From assembly GCF_003751945.1 (NCBI RefSeq), contig NZ_RJKL01000001.1, forward strand, positions 4,526,001-4,590,000: 64,000 bases of DNA, read 5' to 3'. The notes below the pieces were generated by a model. The model did no database searches, was not told the origin of the DNA, and saw only the letters and a list, made by a program, of their open reading frames with translations. This DNA comes from Couchioplanes caeruleus (GTDB lineage Bacteria > Actinomycetota > Actinomycetes > Mycobacteriales > Micromonosporaceae). The position numbers were made by a program, and so were the translations under genes. Positions 16,266 through 25,800 of the stretch are shown in pieces. The stretch's first letter is position 1; each line of letters starts with the position of its first letter.

Positions 16266-17159
16266 TCAGTGCTGCTGGATGCAGCAGCCCATGCAGATCT
16301 TCGGCTTGGGCAGGGTGAACGCCAGGCAGCAGGTCTTGCGCTGCACGTCCAGCCGTCCCGCGTGACCCGGGACCAGCTCGATGAGATCCTCGACGCCGAG
16401 GGCGCCCAGCAGGGTGGCGATGTTCCCGGCCGACGAACCCGGCAGCACGTCCGCGGCGCGCAGGACGGCGTACGCGACCCCGGAGGCCAGCGAGCCGAGC
16501 AGCGTGCGCGTGCCGAGCCGGACCTTGCCGTGGATGGCGTCGAGCAGGGGAGTCAGGTGCTCGTCGAGCAGTGAGCGGCGCAGCTCCTCGAGCAGGGCCG
16601 CCTCGGTCGGGACCACCCGGACCTCGGGCAGGCCGCTCAGGGCCAGCGGGTCCGACGGCAGCACCGCCACCGTGATGTCCGGGTGCAGGCCGAGCGTCAC
16701 CAGCGGGCGGGGGTCGTCGAAGTGCATCAGCACGTCGGCGCCGGTCAGCAGCGGCACGCGCCGGGCCGAGGCCCAGCCCAGCACCGCCGGCAGCGCGAGC
16801 CAGTAGGTGTACGCCTTCCAGGCCAGGGCGGCGGCCGCATGCGGCTGAGCCTGCCAGCGCTGCCGGGAGGAATCGAGCAGGGTGTCCAGGGCGTGGCCGG
16901 TCAGCTCGGCGGCCGGCCGCCAGCCGGTCGGGTCGGCCACGAGCAGGTCGGGGGCCAGGCCCGGCAGCTCCGTGGACGTACCGAACATCGCCCGCAGGGT
17001 CGCGGTGACCGGGGCGAGGGGACGCTCGGCGAAGGCGGAGCGCCCGGCGAGCGTGCGGTCGAGAGCGGTGGTCACGGGCGGCCGCCAGTCCGGTGGGAGC
17101 AGAACGTCATCTGCCGGATCACCGCTGTCACCTCGCCCGTCGCCGCAGAGGGCCCTCAC
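16266..17159 (-). CDS. FhuF-like siderophore-iron reductase with C-terminal [2Fe-2S] site
   Basis: Releases iron from ferric siderophores in the cytoplasm by reduction. The C-terminus has the FhuF-type cluster motif: the pair C-C followed by ten residues and then C-M-G-C, ending a few residues later. The upstream body (about residues 85-270) is the FhuF helical domain. The 297-residue length is slightly above that of E. coli FhuF. The GTG start at 17159 lacks a clear ribosome site, and a later GTG before T-T-A-L-D is an alternative. An IdeR/DmdR-like iron box lies 28-46 bases upstream, so the gene should be off in iron-rich cells. No siderophore synthesis genes are adjacent. Confidence 0.8.
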   Translation of the reverse strand: MRALCGDGRGDSGDPADDVLLPPDWRPPVTTALDRTLAGRSAFAERPLAPVTATLRAMFGTSTELPGLAPDLLVADPTGWRPAAELTGHALDTLLDSSRQRWQAQPHAAAALAWKAYTYWLALPAVLGWASARRVPLLTGADVLMHFDDPRPLVTLGLHPDITVAVLPSDPLALSGLPEVRVVPTEAALLEELRRSLLDEHLTPLLDAIHGKVRLGTRTLLGSLASGVAYAVLRAADVLPGSSAGNIATLLGALGVEDLIELVPGHAGRLDVQRKTCCLAFTLPKPKICMGCCIQQH

Positions 17160-17186
17160 CTGTCAGGACGACCCACCGTACCTTAT

Positions 17187-17205
17187 TAAGGCTAGCCTAA
17201 CCATG
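17187..17205 (-). promoter_or_regulatory. IdeR/DmdR1-type iron box
   Basis: The 19-base site taaggctagcctaaccatg matches the DtxR-family consensus TWAGGTWAGSCTWACCTWA at 16 positions. It sits just upstream of the FhuF-like gene, where a bound Fe(II)-repressor would block transcription. Confidence 0.75.
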
Positions 17206-17396
17206 CCTCCGGGCCGCCGGGAATCCGGGTCACAGACAGGTGTTCTTCGGACCAATACCCCGAGCAAGGGTGACCTAACGGAGCGTTGCGGCGTTGCCGC
17301 TTTCGTCAAGGCATCTGTCGGCAACGCGCTACTTGCCCCATGCGGACACCGGAAGACGTGGACACTGAAATTCCTGTCGCAAAGGGGACATCCGTG

Positions 17397-19169
17397 ATGA
17401 CCACCTCGCCTGTCGAGAGGGCCGCCGACCAGTTCGTGTCGGCGCTTGCGCAATGGCGGGTCGAACGCGGGATGACAAAGAAGCAGCTCGCCGCCCGGAT
17501 GGGCTTCGACCCCTCCTACGTCAGCCATGTCGAGGGACGCCGGCACAAACCCACCGAAGACTTCGCCCGGCGCGCGGAAGCGGTCCTGGCCGCGGGGGGC
17601 GCGATCTGGCAGCGATTCCAGGAGTACGACGAACTGCGTCACGCCCGCGGCGCGGCGCTGCACCGCGACCCTCCCGTGCCGGTCCAGTGGATGCCGCCCG
17701 GCACCGGGCTCATCGTCGAACAAGAAGTTGCCGAGCTCACGTACATCCAGGGGGCGTACCGCTGCCGGATCCGACGCGCGCTCTACAACGCCGGCGTCGA
17801 GCCGGTCACGCGGTATCTGGTCAAGATCGCGGTGGACCGCTACCCGCACGACCCGGCCGGCTCCAACCGGCATCACCGGCAGCACCCGCTCAGCTTCGAG
17901 GAGATGGACCTGAGCGCCGTCGCCGGCGAGGGCGGGGCGGCCGAACCGATGCACTGGAGACTCAAGCTCGACCGGGACGCGGCGAAGGAGGTCTGGCTGC
18001 TGTTCGCGAACGATCACGGCCAGTTCCCTCTCTATCCGGGAGAACGGACGACGATCGAGTACGCCTACACGGTCGGCGAGGAGAAATGGGGCCAGTGGTT
18101 CCAGCGGGCCGTGCGTCTGCCCACCCGCAATCTCACCGTACGGCTGGACTTCCCGGTCGAGTTCGAGCCGCAGGTGTGGGGTGTGGAGACGTCCCTGGCC
18201 GCTGAGGTACCCGTGCGGACGCCGCTTGAACGTCACAACGACGCCGAGCGTGCCGTCTTCGAATGGTCGACCGACGCGCCACTGCTCAACGCGCGCTACC
18301 GCCTGGAGTGGCGGTTCCGTGGGGAGTCCGCACCGGGGGTGGGAGACGCCGCCGCGCTCTCCGTCGTGGCGCCGCCGTCGTCCGCCCTGTCCTCCCAGGA
18401 CGGGGCGCGCGTGTGGTCCTCCCACGACGGTGTGCACGGGCCGGCGTACTGGGAGGGGATGACGGTCTCGGCCGGGCGGGGTGCCGTTGCGGCAACCGCA
18501 GACGGCCCGGGGCAGAGCGTGGGGGAACACGGGCCGGTGCGGATGCCGGCGGCGCGTGGTCCCGTGCGGAACCACGCTGACGGACAGCCCCTGGCCGACC
18601 AGAACGGCCACGAGCTGAGAGCGAGCCAGCGTATGCGCGGACTAGGCATCGTGCAGCGCGGCGCGGACCTCCTGCGCCAGCGTGCCCGGCATTTCCAGTT
18701 GCCGCGCGAGGAGGCGGACGCCCGCGAGGCCGTCGACGCTCTGCGCGCCACCTTGGACCGCCTCGAGACCGTGCACGACTTCAGCAAGGGGGTCGGGCTG
18801 GCCGCACCGCAGATCGGCATGCCGGTCGCCGCCGCCGTGGTACGCCCGCCCGAGCGCGGCGCCGAACCCGTGATCCTGCTGAACCCCCGCGTCGTCGACG
18901 AGTCCGGCGATGCCGACGAGCAGTACGAGGGCTGCCTGTCCTTCTTCGACTACCGCGGGTTGGTCATCCGGCCGCTGCGGGTCGACGTGGAACACGCCCG
19001 GTACGACGGGACGAGGGTGATCACCTCCTTCGAGCGGGCGATGGCCCGCCTGGTCAGCCACGAGATCGACCATCTGGAGGGCCGGCTGTACGTGGACCGG
19101 ATGGCGACGGACGCCACGCTGGTGCCGGTGGAGGAGTACGGCCAGAGCGGCCGCCCGTGGATCTATTAG
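17397..19169 (+). CDS. Fusion of XRE-type helix-turn-helix, beta-sandwich middle domain and peptide deformylase
   Basis: A 590-residue three-part protein. Residues about 10-65 are a Cro/XRE helix-turn-helix (T-K-K-Q-L-A-A-R-M-G-F-D-P-S-Y-V-S-H-V-E-G). Residues about 100-320 are a beta-rich domain with no recognised family. A 90-residue linker follows. Residues about 410-580 are a peptide deformylase with all three metal-site motifs: G-V-G-L-A-A-P-Q, Y-E-G-C-L-S and S-H-E-I-D-H-L-E-G. The Cys, two His and catalytic Glu are intact. A deformylase normally removes formyl from nascent proteins and is about 170 residues alone. The fusion suggests a regulator that uses or senses formyl-peptides, or a moonlighting enzyme. 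ATG 17397 follows AAAGGGGA. Its end overlaps the convergent flavohemoglobin gene by 4 bases. Confidence 0.85.
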   Translation: MTTSPVERAADQFVSALAQWRVERGMTKKQLAARMGFDPSYVSHVEGRRHKPTEDFARRAEAVLAAGGAIWQRFQEYDELRHARGAALHRDPPVPVQWMPPGTGLIVEQEVAELTYIQGAYRCRIRRALYNAGVEPVTRYLVKIAVDRYPHDPAGSNRHHRQHPLSFEEMDLSAVAGEGGAAEPMHWRLKLDRDAAKEVWLLFANDHGQFPLYPGERTTIEYAYTVGEEKWGQWFQRAVRLPTRNLTVRLDFPVEFEPQVWGVETSLAAEVPVRTPLERHNDAERAVFEWSTDAPLLNARYRLEWRFRGESAPGVGDAAALSVVAPPSSALSSQDGARVWSSHDGVHGPAYWEGMTVSAGRGAVAATADGPGQSVGEHGPVRMPAARGPVRNHADGQPLADQNGHELRASQRMRGLGIVQRGADLLRQRARHFQLPREEADAREAVDALRATLDRLETVHDFSKGVGLAAPQIGMPVAAAVVRPPERGAEPVILLNPRVVDESGDADEQYEGCLSFFDYRGLVIRPLRVDVEHARYDGTRVITSFERAMARLVSHEIDHLEGRLYVDRMATDATLVPVEEYGQSGRPWIY

Positions 19170-20278
19170 GCGTCGGAGAAGCTGTCGTACTTGATGCGGA
19201 TGGAGGGAACCTGCAGCTCGGCCAGGGTCTTGAGGGTCGCCTTGACCATCGGGCCCGAGCCGGAGACGAAGAAATCGTGCTCTTTCCAGGGGCCGTAGCG
19301 GCCGACGACGTCGGAGATGTTGCCTTGCTCGCCGGGGAAGGTGGGGTCGTCGCTGCACGCCGTGACCACCGAGAGCCAGGGATAGCGCGCGGCCAGGCGG
19401 TTGAGTTCGGCCAGGTCGTACAGGTCGTCACGGTTGCGGGCGCCGAAGAACACGTGCACCCAGCGGGTGCGGTTGTACCGGGTCAGCTCCTCGAGCAGGG
19501 ACTTGATCGGGGCCAGTCCGGTGCCGCCCGCGACGAACACGGCGTCCCGGGTCGAGCGCCGGTCCAGATTCATGGAGCCCATCGGCGCGGCGAGCCGGAC
19601 CATGTCGCCGACCTCCAGGCGGCGGACCAGCGCACTGGAGACCCAGCCGGCGCCGATCGCGCGTACGTGGAACTCCAGGGTGTTGTCGCGCCGAGGCGCG
19701 TTGGCCGGTGAATAGGTGCGCCACAGCCGAGGCTGGAAGCGCGGACACTCCAGGCTGAGGTACTGGCCCGCGCGAAACTCCAGCGGCTGCAACGGCATCA
19801 CGGTGAAGACGGCGATGTCGTTGCCGCGGCGCTCGTGGGCGATGACCTCGGCGTACCAGTACGGCGGATTGGTGTCGGCCTCGGCGCCGGCCAACATCTT
19901 GGAGGCGATGACCGCGTACGCGTCGGCCCATGCCTGGTCGTACTCGATGCCCCACTGCTCCCCGGCGAAATGCCGCATGGCCTCGATCAAAGCCCCCCCG
20001 ACGACCTCGTAGTGCTCCGGTTCCACGTGGAACTTCCGGTGATCACGGCCCAAGCCGCGCAGGTAGTCGTCGAACCGCTCCGGATCCTCGAGCGTCTGCA
20101 CCGCCGTGACGATGGCCCCGAGCAGGCGCGCACGCTGAACGTCCATGTGCACGGGGAACAGATCCCGCAGATCCGGGTGCGACAGGAAGATGCGCGCGTA
20201 GAAATAGCCGGCGACCTTGTCCTGATGCTCCTCGACGAGGCTCCAGCTCTCCTTGAGCAAACGTGCGAGGTCTCCCAT
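19166..20278 (-). CDS. Flavohemoglobin-type globin-reductase
   Basis: A 370-residue fusion of a globin domain and a ferredoxin-NADP reductase-like domain. The globin part (about residues 1-135) shows F-Y-A-R-I-F and the proximal-helix region H-R-K-F-H-V-E-P-E-H-Y. The FAD domain has W-R-T-Y-S-P-A-N, the R-x-Y-S motif of flavin binding. The NAD domain has F-V-A-G-G-T-G-L-A-P-I-K. Such proteins oxidise nitric oxide to nitrate (NO dioxygenase) or act as heme-based redox enzymes. ATG 20278 is used because AAGGG precedes it and the globin starts directly; a GTG 39 bases upstream is less likely. A short palindrome lies about 40 bases upstream and could be an operator. Confidence 0.85.
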   Translation of the reverse strand: MGDLARLLKESWSLVEEHQDKVAGYFYARIFLSHPDLRDLFPVHMDVQRARLLGAIVTAVQTLEDPERFDDYLRGLGRDHRKFHVEPEHYEVVGGALIEAMRHFAGEQWGIEYDQAWADAYAVIASKMLAGAEADTNPPYWYAEVIAHERRGNDIAVFTVMPLQPLEFRAGQYLSLECPRFQPRLWRTYSPANAPRRDNTLEFHVRAIGAGWVSSALVRRLEVGDMVRLAAPMGSMNLDRRSTRDAVFVAGGTGLAPIKSLLEELTRYNRTRWVHVFFGARNRDDLYDLAELNRLAARYPWLSVVTACSDDPTFPGEQGNISDVVGRYGPWKEHDFFVSGSGPMVKATLKTLAELQVPSIRIKYDSFSDA

Positions 20279-20318
20279 GCCCTTAGGGTGCGGAGCCCGG
20301 AAGGTAACGCATCGCACC

Positions 20319-20333
20319 CTAAGTGCGACTTAG
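20319..20333. promoter_or_regulatory. Palindrome upstream of the flavohemoglobin gene
   Basis: The sequence ctaagt-gcg-acttag is a perfect 6-3-6 inverted repeat placed about 40 bases before the start codon. It does not match the NsrR, Rex or Fur-type consensus sites known to me. Its position fits an operator. Confidence 0.35.
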
Positions 20334-20459
20334 ACCGCACAATTGCCGACAGTCGGCGCGTCGCTTGCCCGGAAAGGTGTGGATGTGCCTTGACTCGAGG
20401 CCACCCGTACGGATTAGGCCGTCCGTCGATTGCTTTCCGCGGCTCTGTGGCCAACCGGC

Positions 20460-20620
20460 CTATGGCGGTGGCGCGCGGGGAGTGGGCTTCGGTCGGTGGC
20501 GCTCGGGCTAGTGGGCTTGGTCGGTGGCGCGCGGGGAGTGGGCTCCGTCGGTGGCGCTCGACCAGCGGGCTTCGTCGGTGGCGCTCAGGCTAGTGGGCTT
20601 GGTCGGTCGCGCGCGGTCCG
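20460..20620. repeat. Degenerate minisatellite overlapping the 3' end of the EcsC-like gene
   Basis: The motifs ggtggcgctc, gtgggcttggtc and gcgcgcggggagtgggct recur in imperfect 30-40-base units at least four times. The right end of the array forms the last codons of the minus-strand gene ending at 20585, so its C-terminus was probably extended or replaced by repeat expansion. Confidence 0.7.
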
Positions 20621-22171
20621 GTAGTAGAGGATGGCCCGAGTGCCGCTGGTGGCGGCTCCCGCACGGCTGGCCAGCACCGCGGCAAGGAGGCTGGTGCCGG
20701 GGAAGAGCCGGTCCACGGCCCGCAACGCCGCCCAGCCGCCCGCCTGAGCGGCGACCATGCGACCCAGCCGCCAGGCCGCATCCAGGGCGGGACCCTCGTA
20801 GCTGTGCTCCTGGGCCGCCGCCAGTGCCGCCTCGGCATCCTCCCGCTCCGGGTGCACGTGCGCGATCAGCAACAGGTCCACGGCACGCGCCGGATCCGCC
20901 GGGTCGATCCCGTACGCGGCGGCCACGTGCAGGGTCAGCTCGGCGTGGGTCAACGCCGCGGAACCGAGCAGGGCAAGCGGGGCGTACGAACCGGCGACCG
21001 CGGCGAGGACGCTGCTCACGCTGCCGAAGCGGGTGAATCGGGCGACCGCGAGGCGGGCGATCGCGTCGGGAGTCGCGGAGGGGTAGGCGGTGCGGATGCG
21101 CTCGGCCCACGCCGCGGCACGCGGGCCGATGGTCTGCACGGCGGCGAGGGCGAGCAGCTCGGGTGAGTGGCCCGGGTCGGCCAGGAGCCGCGCCCACGCC
21201 TCGGTCCGTTGTTCCGCGGGGGCGTCCCGGATATCGGTCGCCGGCCTGACGGACGCGGTGTCCGTCGATTCCTTCGCCCGGGGCGGGAAGGTCGATGCCA
21301 CGGGGGCGACAGCCCCCGGCTGCCCCGGGGCCGTAGCCGGGGGCTCGGCAGCCGGGGTTGTCCCCCCGGCCAGATCGCGGGAGGTAGCGCGCACGTCCGC
21401 CGTGGCCTGCTGCTCTGCGGCGGCTTGGCCGGTAACCGCGGCCCGACCACTCGCTGAGGCCTGCCGGATTGCCGTCTCCCGGCCGCTTGTCGCCGCCCGC
21501 TCTTCGGGCGAGGGGGTGGGCTCGTCCGGGACGGTGGTCATGTCCGGCTCGACGACGGCCGGTGCGATCTCCGAAGCCGCCGCCTTGACGGCCTTCTTGA
21601 GCGGCGCCGTCTTCTTGGCGGCGGCGCGCTTGACCGGTGCGGCCTTCTTGGCGGGACTCGCCTCGCGGGGCCCCCCGCTCGTGGCGCTTCCTTGCGTGCC
21701 GCTCGTGGCGCTTCCTTGCGGGTCGGCCACCGCGGGCGGGGCACTCTCCTGGGCGACCGCTTTCCGGGATGCGGTCTCCCTGGCGGCGGCGACCTTCTTG
21801 GCGGGCGCCTTCTTGCCGGGCACGTTCTTCATAGGGGTGGCCTTCGTCACGGTCGGCTCGGCCGAGGCGGGAGCCGCCTTCTTCGCGGGTCCCTTCTTGG
21901 CCGGGGCGCGTTTGCGGGCGGACGGGACTTGCTCGCCGGCGGGGCGGGACCGGGGCGGGGTGGGGCCGTGGGGGCTGGGGGGCGCGTCTGCTTCTGGGGG
22001 TCGTGTGCCCGTACCCGAAGATTCGTCCGCAGCCGGCGGCCGAAAAGTCACCGAGGGCGGCGACTGGCGGGGTTTGTGGGCAGGCGGCGAGGAGGACTCG
22101 GCCCGTTCAGGCGTGCTGAACGCGGGCCGAGGCGTCCGCGCGCGGCGCGGGGGCGGCTGGTTCTCCTCCAT
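20585..22171 (-). CDS. EcsC-like protein with long basic, histone-like N-terminal region
   Basis: A 528-residue protein. The first 330 residues are low-complexity: Pro/Ser-rich, then repeated K-K-A-P-A-K-K and A-K-K-A-A-P motifs like the tails of actinobacterial histone-like proteins. The C-terminal 190 residues form an Ala/Leu-rich helical domain (A-V-A-G-S-Y-A-P-L-A-L-L-G-S-A, then A-A-A-Y-G-I-D-P-A-D-P-A-R-A) that resembles the EcsC family, whose role in cells is unclear. The basic tail could bind nucleic acid or anionic polymers. The last residues run into a minisatellite. Just downstream, after about 300 bases, lies the flavohemoglobin gene in the same direction. Confidence 0.5.
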   Translation of the reverse strand: MEENQPPPRRARTPRPAFSTPERAESSSPPAHKPRQSPPSVTFRPPAADESSGTGTRPPEADAPPSPHGPTPPRSRPAGEQVPSARKRAPAKKGPAKKAAPASAEPTVTKATPMKNVPGKKAPAKKVAAARETASRKAVAQESAPPAVADPQGSATSGTQGSATSGGPREASPAKKAAPVKRAAAKKTAPLKKAVKAAASEIAPAVVEPDMTTVPDEPTPSPEERAATSGRETAIRQASASGRAAVTGQAAAEQQATADVRATSRDLAGGTTPAAEPPATAPGQPGAVAPVASTFPPRAKESTDTASVRPATDIRDAPAEQRTEAWARLLADPGHSPELLALAAVQTIGPRAAAWAERIRTAYPSATPDAIARLAVARFTRFGSVSSVLAAVAGSYAPLALLGSAALTHAELTLHVAAAYGIDPADPARAVDLLLIAHVHPEREDAEAALAAAQEHSYEGPALDAAWRLGRMVAAQAGGWAALRAVDRLFPGTSLLAAVLASRAGAATSGTRAILYYRTARDRPSPLA

Positions 22172-22313
22172 GCCGTCGCAGCCTATCCTGGCCGCGGCGG
22201 TTTCACCGATGGAAAGACTCAGCGGCCCGGACGCGGCGCGCGGAGGGGACCTCTTTGCCGGAGCCTCGGACCGTCCGGTATCCTCGACCGGTCGGTGGCC
22301 TGAAGGCTGCCGG

Positions 22314-22404
22314 GGAGACTTCGCCTAGTCTGGTCTATGGCGCCGCACTGCTAATGCGGTTGGGGGCTTATACCCCCTCCCGGGTTCGAATCCCGGAGTC
22401 TCCG
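22314..22404 (+). tRNA. tRNA-Ser(GCU)
   Basis: The acceptor stem GGAGACT pairs with AGTCTCC, with discriminator G. The anticodon loop CTGCTAA gives anticodon GCT. A long class II variable arm (GGGGGCTTATACCCCC) and the T-loop GTTCGAAT are present. The length is 91 bases without an encoded CCA. Confidence 0.97.
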
Positions 22405-22440
22405 CGTGTCGAGCCGGTGTGTATGCTGGCGAAGCACCGA

Positions 22441-22513
22441 GCGCCCGTAGCTCAATGGATAGAGCATCTGACTACGGATCAGAAGGTTAGGGGTTCGAGT
22501 CCCTTCGGGCGCA
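22441..22513 (+). tRNA. tRNA-Arg(ACG)
   Basis: The acceptor stem GCGCCCG pairs with CGGGCGC, with discriminator A. The anticodon stem TCTGA/TCAGA encloses the loop CTACGGA, giving anticodon ACG. The T-loop is GTTCGAGT. It lies 36 bases after tRNA-Ser(GCU), probably in one transcript. Confidence 0.97.
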
Positions 22514-22520
22514 CAACAAC

Positions 22521-22564
22521 AAAATGGCCGTGACCAGCGGAAACGCTGATCGCGGCCATTTTTG
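22521..22564 (+). terminator. Intrinsic terminator of the tRNA pair
   Basis: The arm aaaatggccgtga pairs, with one or two mismatches, to tcgcggccattttt around a GAAA tetraloop. The T-run follows directly, 8 bases after tRNA-Arg. Confidence 0.9.
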
Positions 22565-22859
22565 TGTCCCATGCTCCAGACTGATCTTCCCACCATGTGG
22601 GTTGCGTCGCTCGGCGGTTGCTCGCGTGTCGAAAGGCTGTCTGCGGCACCGGCTCGGCTTTGCCCATCGTGGCGGCCATGACGATCGAGTAGTCGTCATC
22701 GGGTGCCGTTCCATCGAATGAGGGATCGGAGTCGAAGGCCTGTCCGTACATGCCGTGGGATGGTCGGTCCGGCAGCGAGTCGGCGATGGAGTCCACGCTG
22801 GATTGGCTTCTCAGAAAAGGCCTCGGACCAAGCGTCCCGGCGCAGGTGTCGCGAAGCGG

Positions 22860-25800
22860 TTACCGCGCGGCGGTACTAGGCCTAGACCAGGCCGCCGGCA
22901 CGGATAGCTCGGTGTACTTCTCCTTCGCCCGACGGAGCCGTTCGTCGGCCGCAGCGGTGTTGCCGAGCGAGTGGAGGGCATGTGCCGCACCTTCCAGTGC
23001 CCTCGCGGCCTCATAGGGGTCACCGACCTCGTCCGACATTTCCAGCGCCAGCCGGTGGTGATTTAGGGCGGACTCGCCGTCGCCCATCAGCCGCTGCGCC
23101 GCGCCGGCCTCATTGTGGATCTCGCACTCAAGTCCGAGGTCGCCGGAGTGCCGGCAGAGGGCGAACGCCTGCTCCTGGCACTCCAGCGCCGCACGGTGGT
23201 CGCCGAGTTCGGCCAGGACGATACCGATAAGACTCAGCGAGTGCGCCTCGATGCGCTGGTCACTGCAGTCGCGGGCGTACCTTGTCGCGCGCCGGAGGTG
23301 GTCGAGCGCCTCCTTGTGCCGTTGCTGCCGTACGCGGATGGAACCGAGCAGGTTCAGCCCCCAGGCCGAACCACGGTGGTACCCGGTCTCCAAGGACAGG
23401 GCCAGCGCCCGCTTGGCGTGATCGACGGCCTTGTCGTCGTCTGCGAGCCGCGCATACACGATCCCGGCGACGTTCAGCGCGTCGGCCTGCCACCTCTTGC
23501 TGCCGCGCTCGGTGTAGATCGTCAGCGAACGGCTGGCGTTGTCGAGCGCCGCCGGATAGTCACCGAGCCGCCAAAAAGTCAGGCCGAGGATCATCCTCGC
23601 CCGCGCCTCAGTGTGCAGATCCTTCACCTGCCCACTGATTCGCAGCGCCTTGCGTTCGCGGGCGAGTGCCTCTCGCGGGCGGCCCATCCGGATCAGCACC
23701 ATGCCGATGGTGATCAACACTTCGGCCTCGCCGCTGAGGTCCCCCGCCCGGCGCAGGGTCTCCAGCGCCTCGTCGAGATGGCCCAGCGTAGCGTCGTTGT
23801 CGCCGACCGCCCAGTAGGCCATTCCTAGGCTCTGCAGGGACTCGGCCAAGGTGAGCGGATCGTCCAGCCGGCGGCTCGCCTCCACCGCGAGCTTCTCGAT
23901 CGCCATCCAGTCGTCGACCTCGCCGCGCATGTAGAACACCGTGCGTAGGGCCCGGGCTATGTTTGACGTGTGCTGGTGCAGCGACCGGCGCGCTGCATAG
24001 CGGACTCCGGCCAGCAGATTGCGGCGTTCCTCAGTCAGCCAGTCCATCGCCTGCTCCGGAGTGGTGAAGCGAGGCGCGTACTGGTGGGGTAGATACCCGG
24101 GATGTGCCACCGGATGGCTCCGCCCAGACCTGGTCCGGGCGCGCGCCTCGCCACCCACGTGGACCCAGTAGTCGAGCAGCCGTCCGATAGCGTCCCGCTG
24201 GCTCGGCGCCGACTCCTCGCTCTCGGCCAGCTGGCGGGCGTGCTGACGGATCAGGTCGTGCATCCGGTACCGCTGCCCGTTGTCCTGCCAGAGCAGGTGC
24301 ATGTCGACCAGCGCCTGGAGGAGGCGGTCCGCCTCGCGCAGCGGCCGGTCGATCAGCGCCGCTGCGGCGGCTGCCGTGAGGTCCGGCCCCGGATGCACGC
24401 CTAGCAGCCGGAACATCCGCTTCTGGTCGCCGCTGAGATGGGCATAGGACACCTGCAGAGCGGCCGTGACGCTGCGCGGGCCGCTCTCCAGCTCAGTCAG
24501 CCGGTGCTGGAAGTCCCGCAGCCGGTCGGCCAGATGGGAGACCGCCCAGGTGGGACGGGCCTGCAGCCGGGCGGCGGCGACCCGGATCGCCAGGGGCAGC
24601 CGGTCGCAGAGCTCAACCACCTCCTGGACCGCCTCAGGCTCGCGGACCGGCCGCTGGTCGCCGGAGGCGCGGCTGAACAGCGCCACCGCATCGGCAAGGG
24701 GAAGGACTGCGAGCGAGACCGAGCGGAGGTCGTCCAGGCCGGTCATCTGCCGCCGACCGGTGATCAGGACGAAGCATCCCGGATTGGCCGGCAGCAGGGG
24801 GGCGACCTGCCGCTCGTCGGCGGCGTTGTCCAACAGGAGAAGCATCCGGCGCCCACGCAGCATGCTGCGGAACAGCGCGGACCGGTCCTCCAACTCATTC
24901 GGGATCTGCTGGCTCGTCAGGCCGAGAGCCCGCAGCAGGCGGTCGAGCGCGTCGCTCGGATCGACTGGTCGGGTGTCTGGCGTGTACCCGTGCAGGTCGA
25001 GGAAGAACTGGCCGTCGGGGAACCAGGGGAGCATCTGGTGTGCCGCGTGCACGGCGAGGGTCGTCTTCCCGACTCCCGCCATGCCGTCGATCGCGCACAC
25101 GACGCTCTGCGCCGGCTGGTCCGTCTCGTCGCGCGTCCAAGCGCCGACGATGTAACCGAGTTCGGGCAGGCGCCCGGTGAACGACGCAAGGTCCGGGGGA
25201 AGATGGCTCGGCACCAAATGCTGCGGCCCGCGCGCCGGTGGATCGTCCCGTGCGGGCCGCGCCTGCAGCAGCGCCGGATCGTCTCGCAGGATCCGCTGGT
25301 GCAGCTGCTGGACATCCGGGCCGGGGCTGATGCCGAGTTCACGGTCCAGGGTTTCGTACAGGTCATGGTAGGCGGCAAGCGACTCGGCGCGGCGTCCGGA
25401 CCGGTACAAGGCAAGCATCATCTGGTGCCACAGGCGCTCCCGCAGCGGCTGGTCCGCCAGAAGTCCACGAATGATTCGGAGCACCTCGGTGTGCTGACCG
25501 AGGCGCAGGAGAGCGTCGATCCACTCCTCCGTGGCGGTCCAGCGGTCCTCGGTCAGGCGACCGCTTTCCGGGAAGAGCGCGTCGGTGCCGTCGAGACCTT
25601 CGGCGAACGGGCCGCGCCACAGCTCGACCGCCTCCTGCAGCAGCTTTCCGGCGGTGGCGAGGTCGCCCCGGCCGTCCGCCTCGCGACCGCGGGCGACCAG
25701 GTCGGTGAAGCGGAACAGGTCCAGCTCGGATTTGTCGGCCACGATGCGGTACTCGCTGCGGCGGCCCTCGATGCGGTCGGCGCCGGTGGACGTGGCCGGC

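Noticed and set aside
22479..22796. 105-residue minus-strand ORF next to the tRNA genes
   Set aside because: Its C-terminal codons are the reverse complement of tRNA-Arg and its terminator, so it cannot be a normal gene; no ribosome site is seen.
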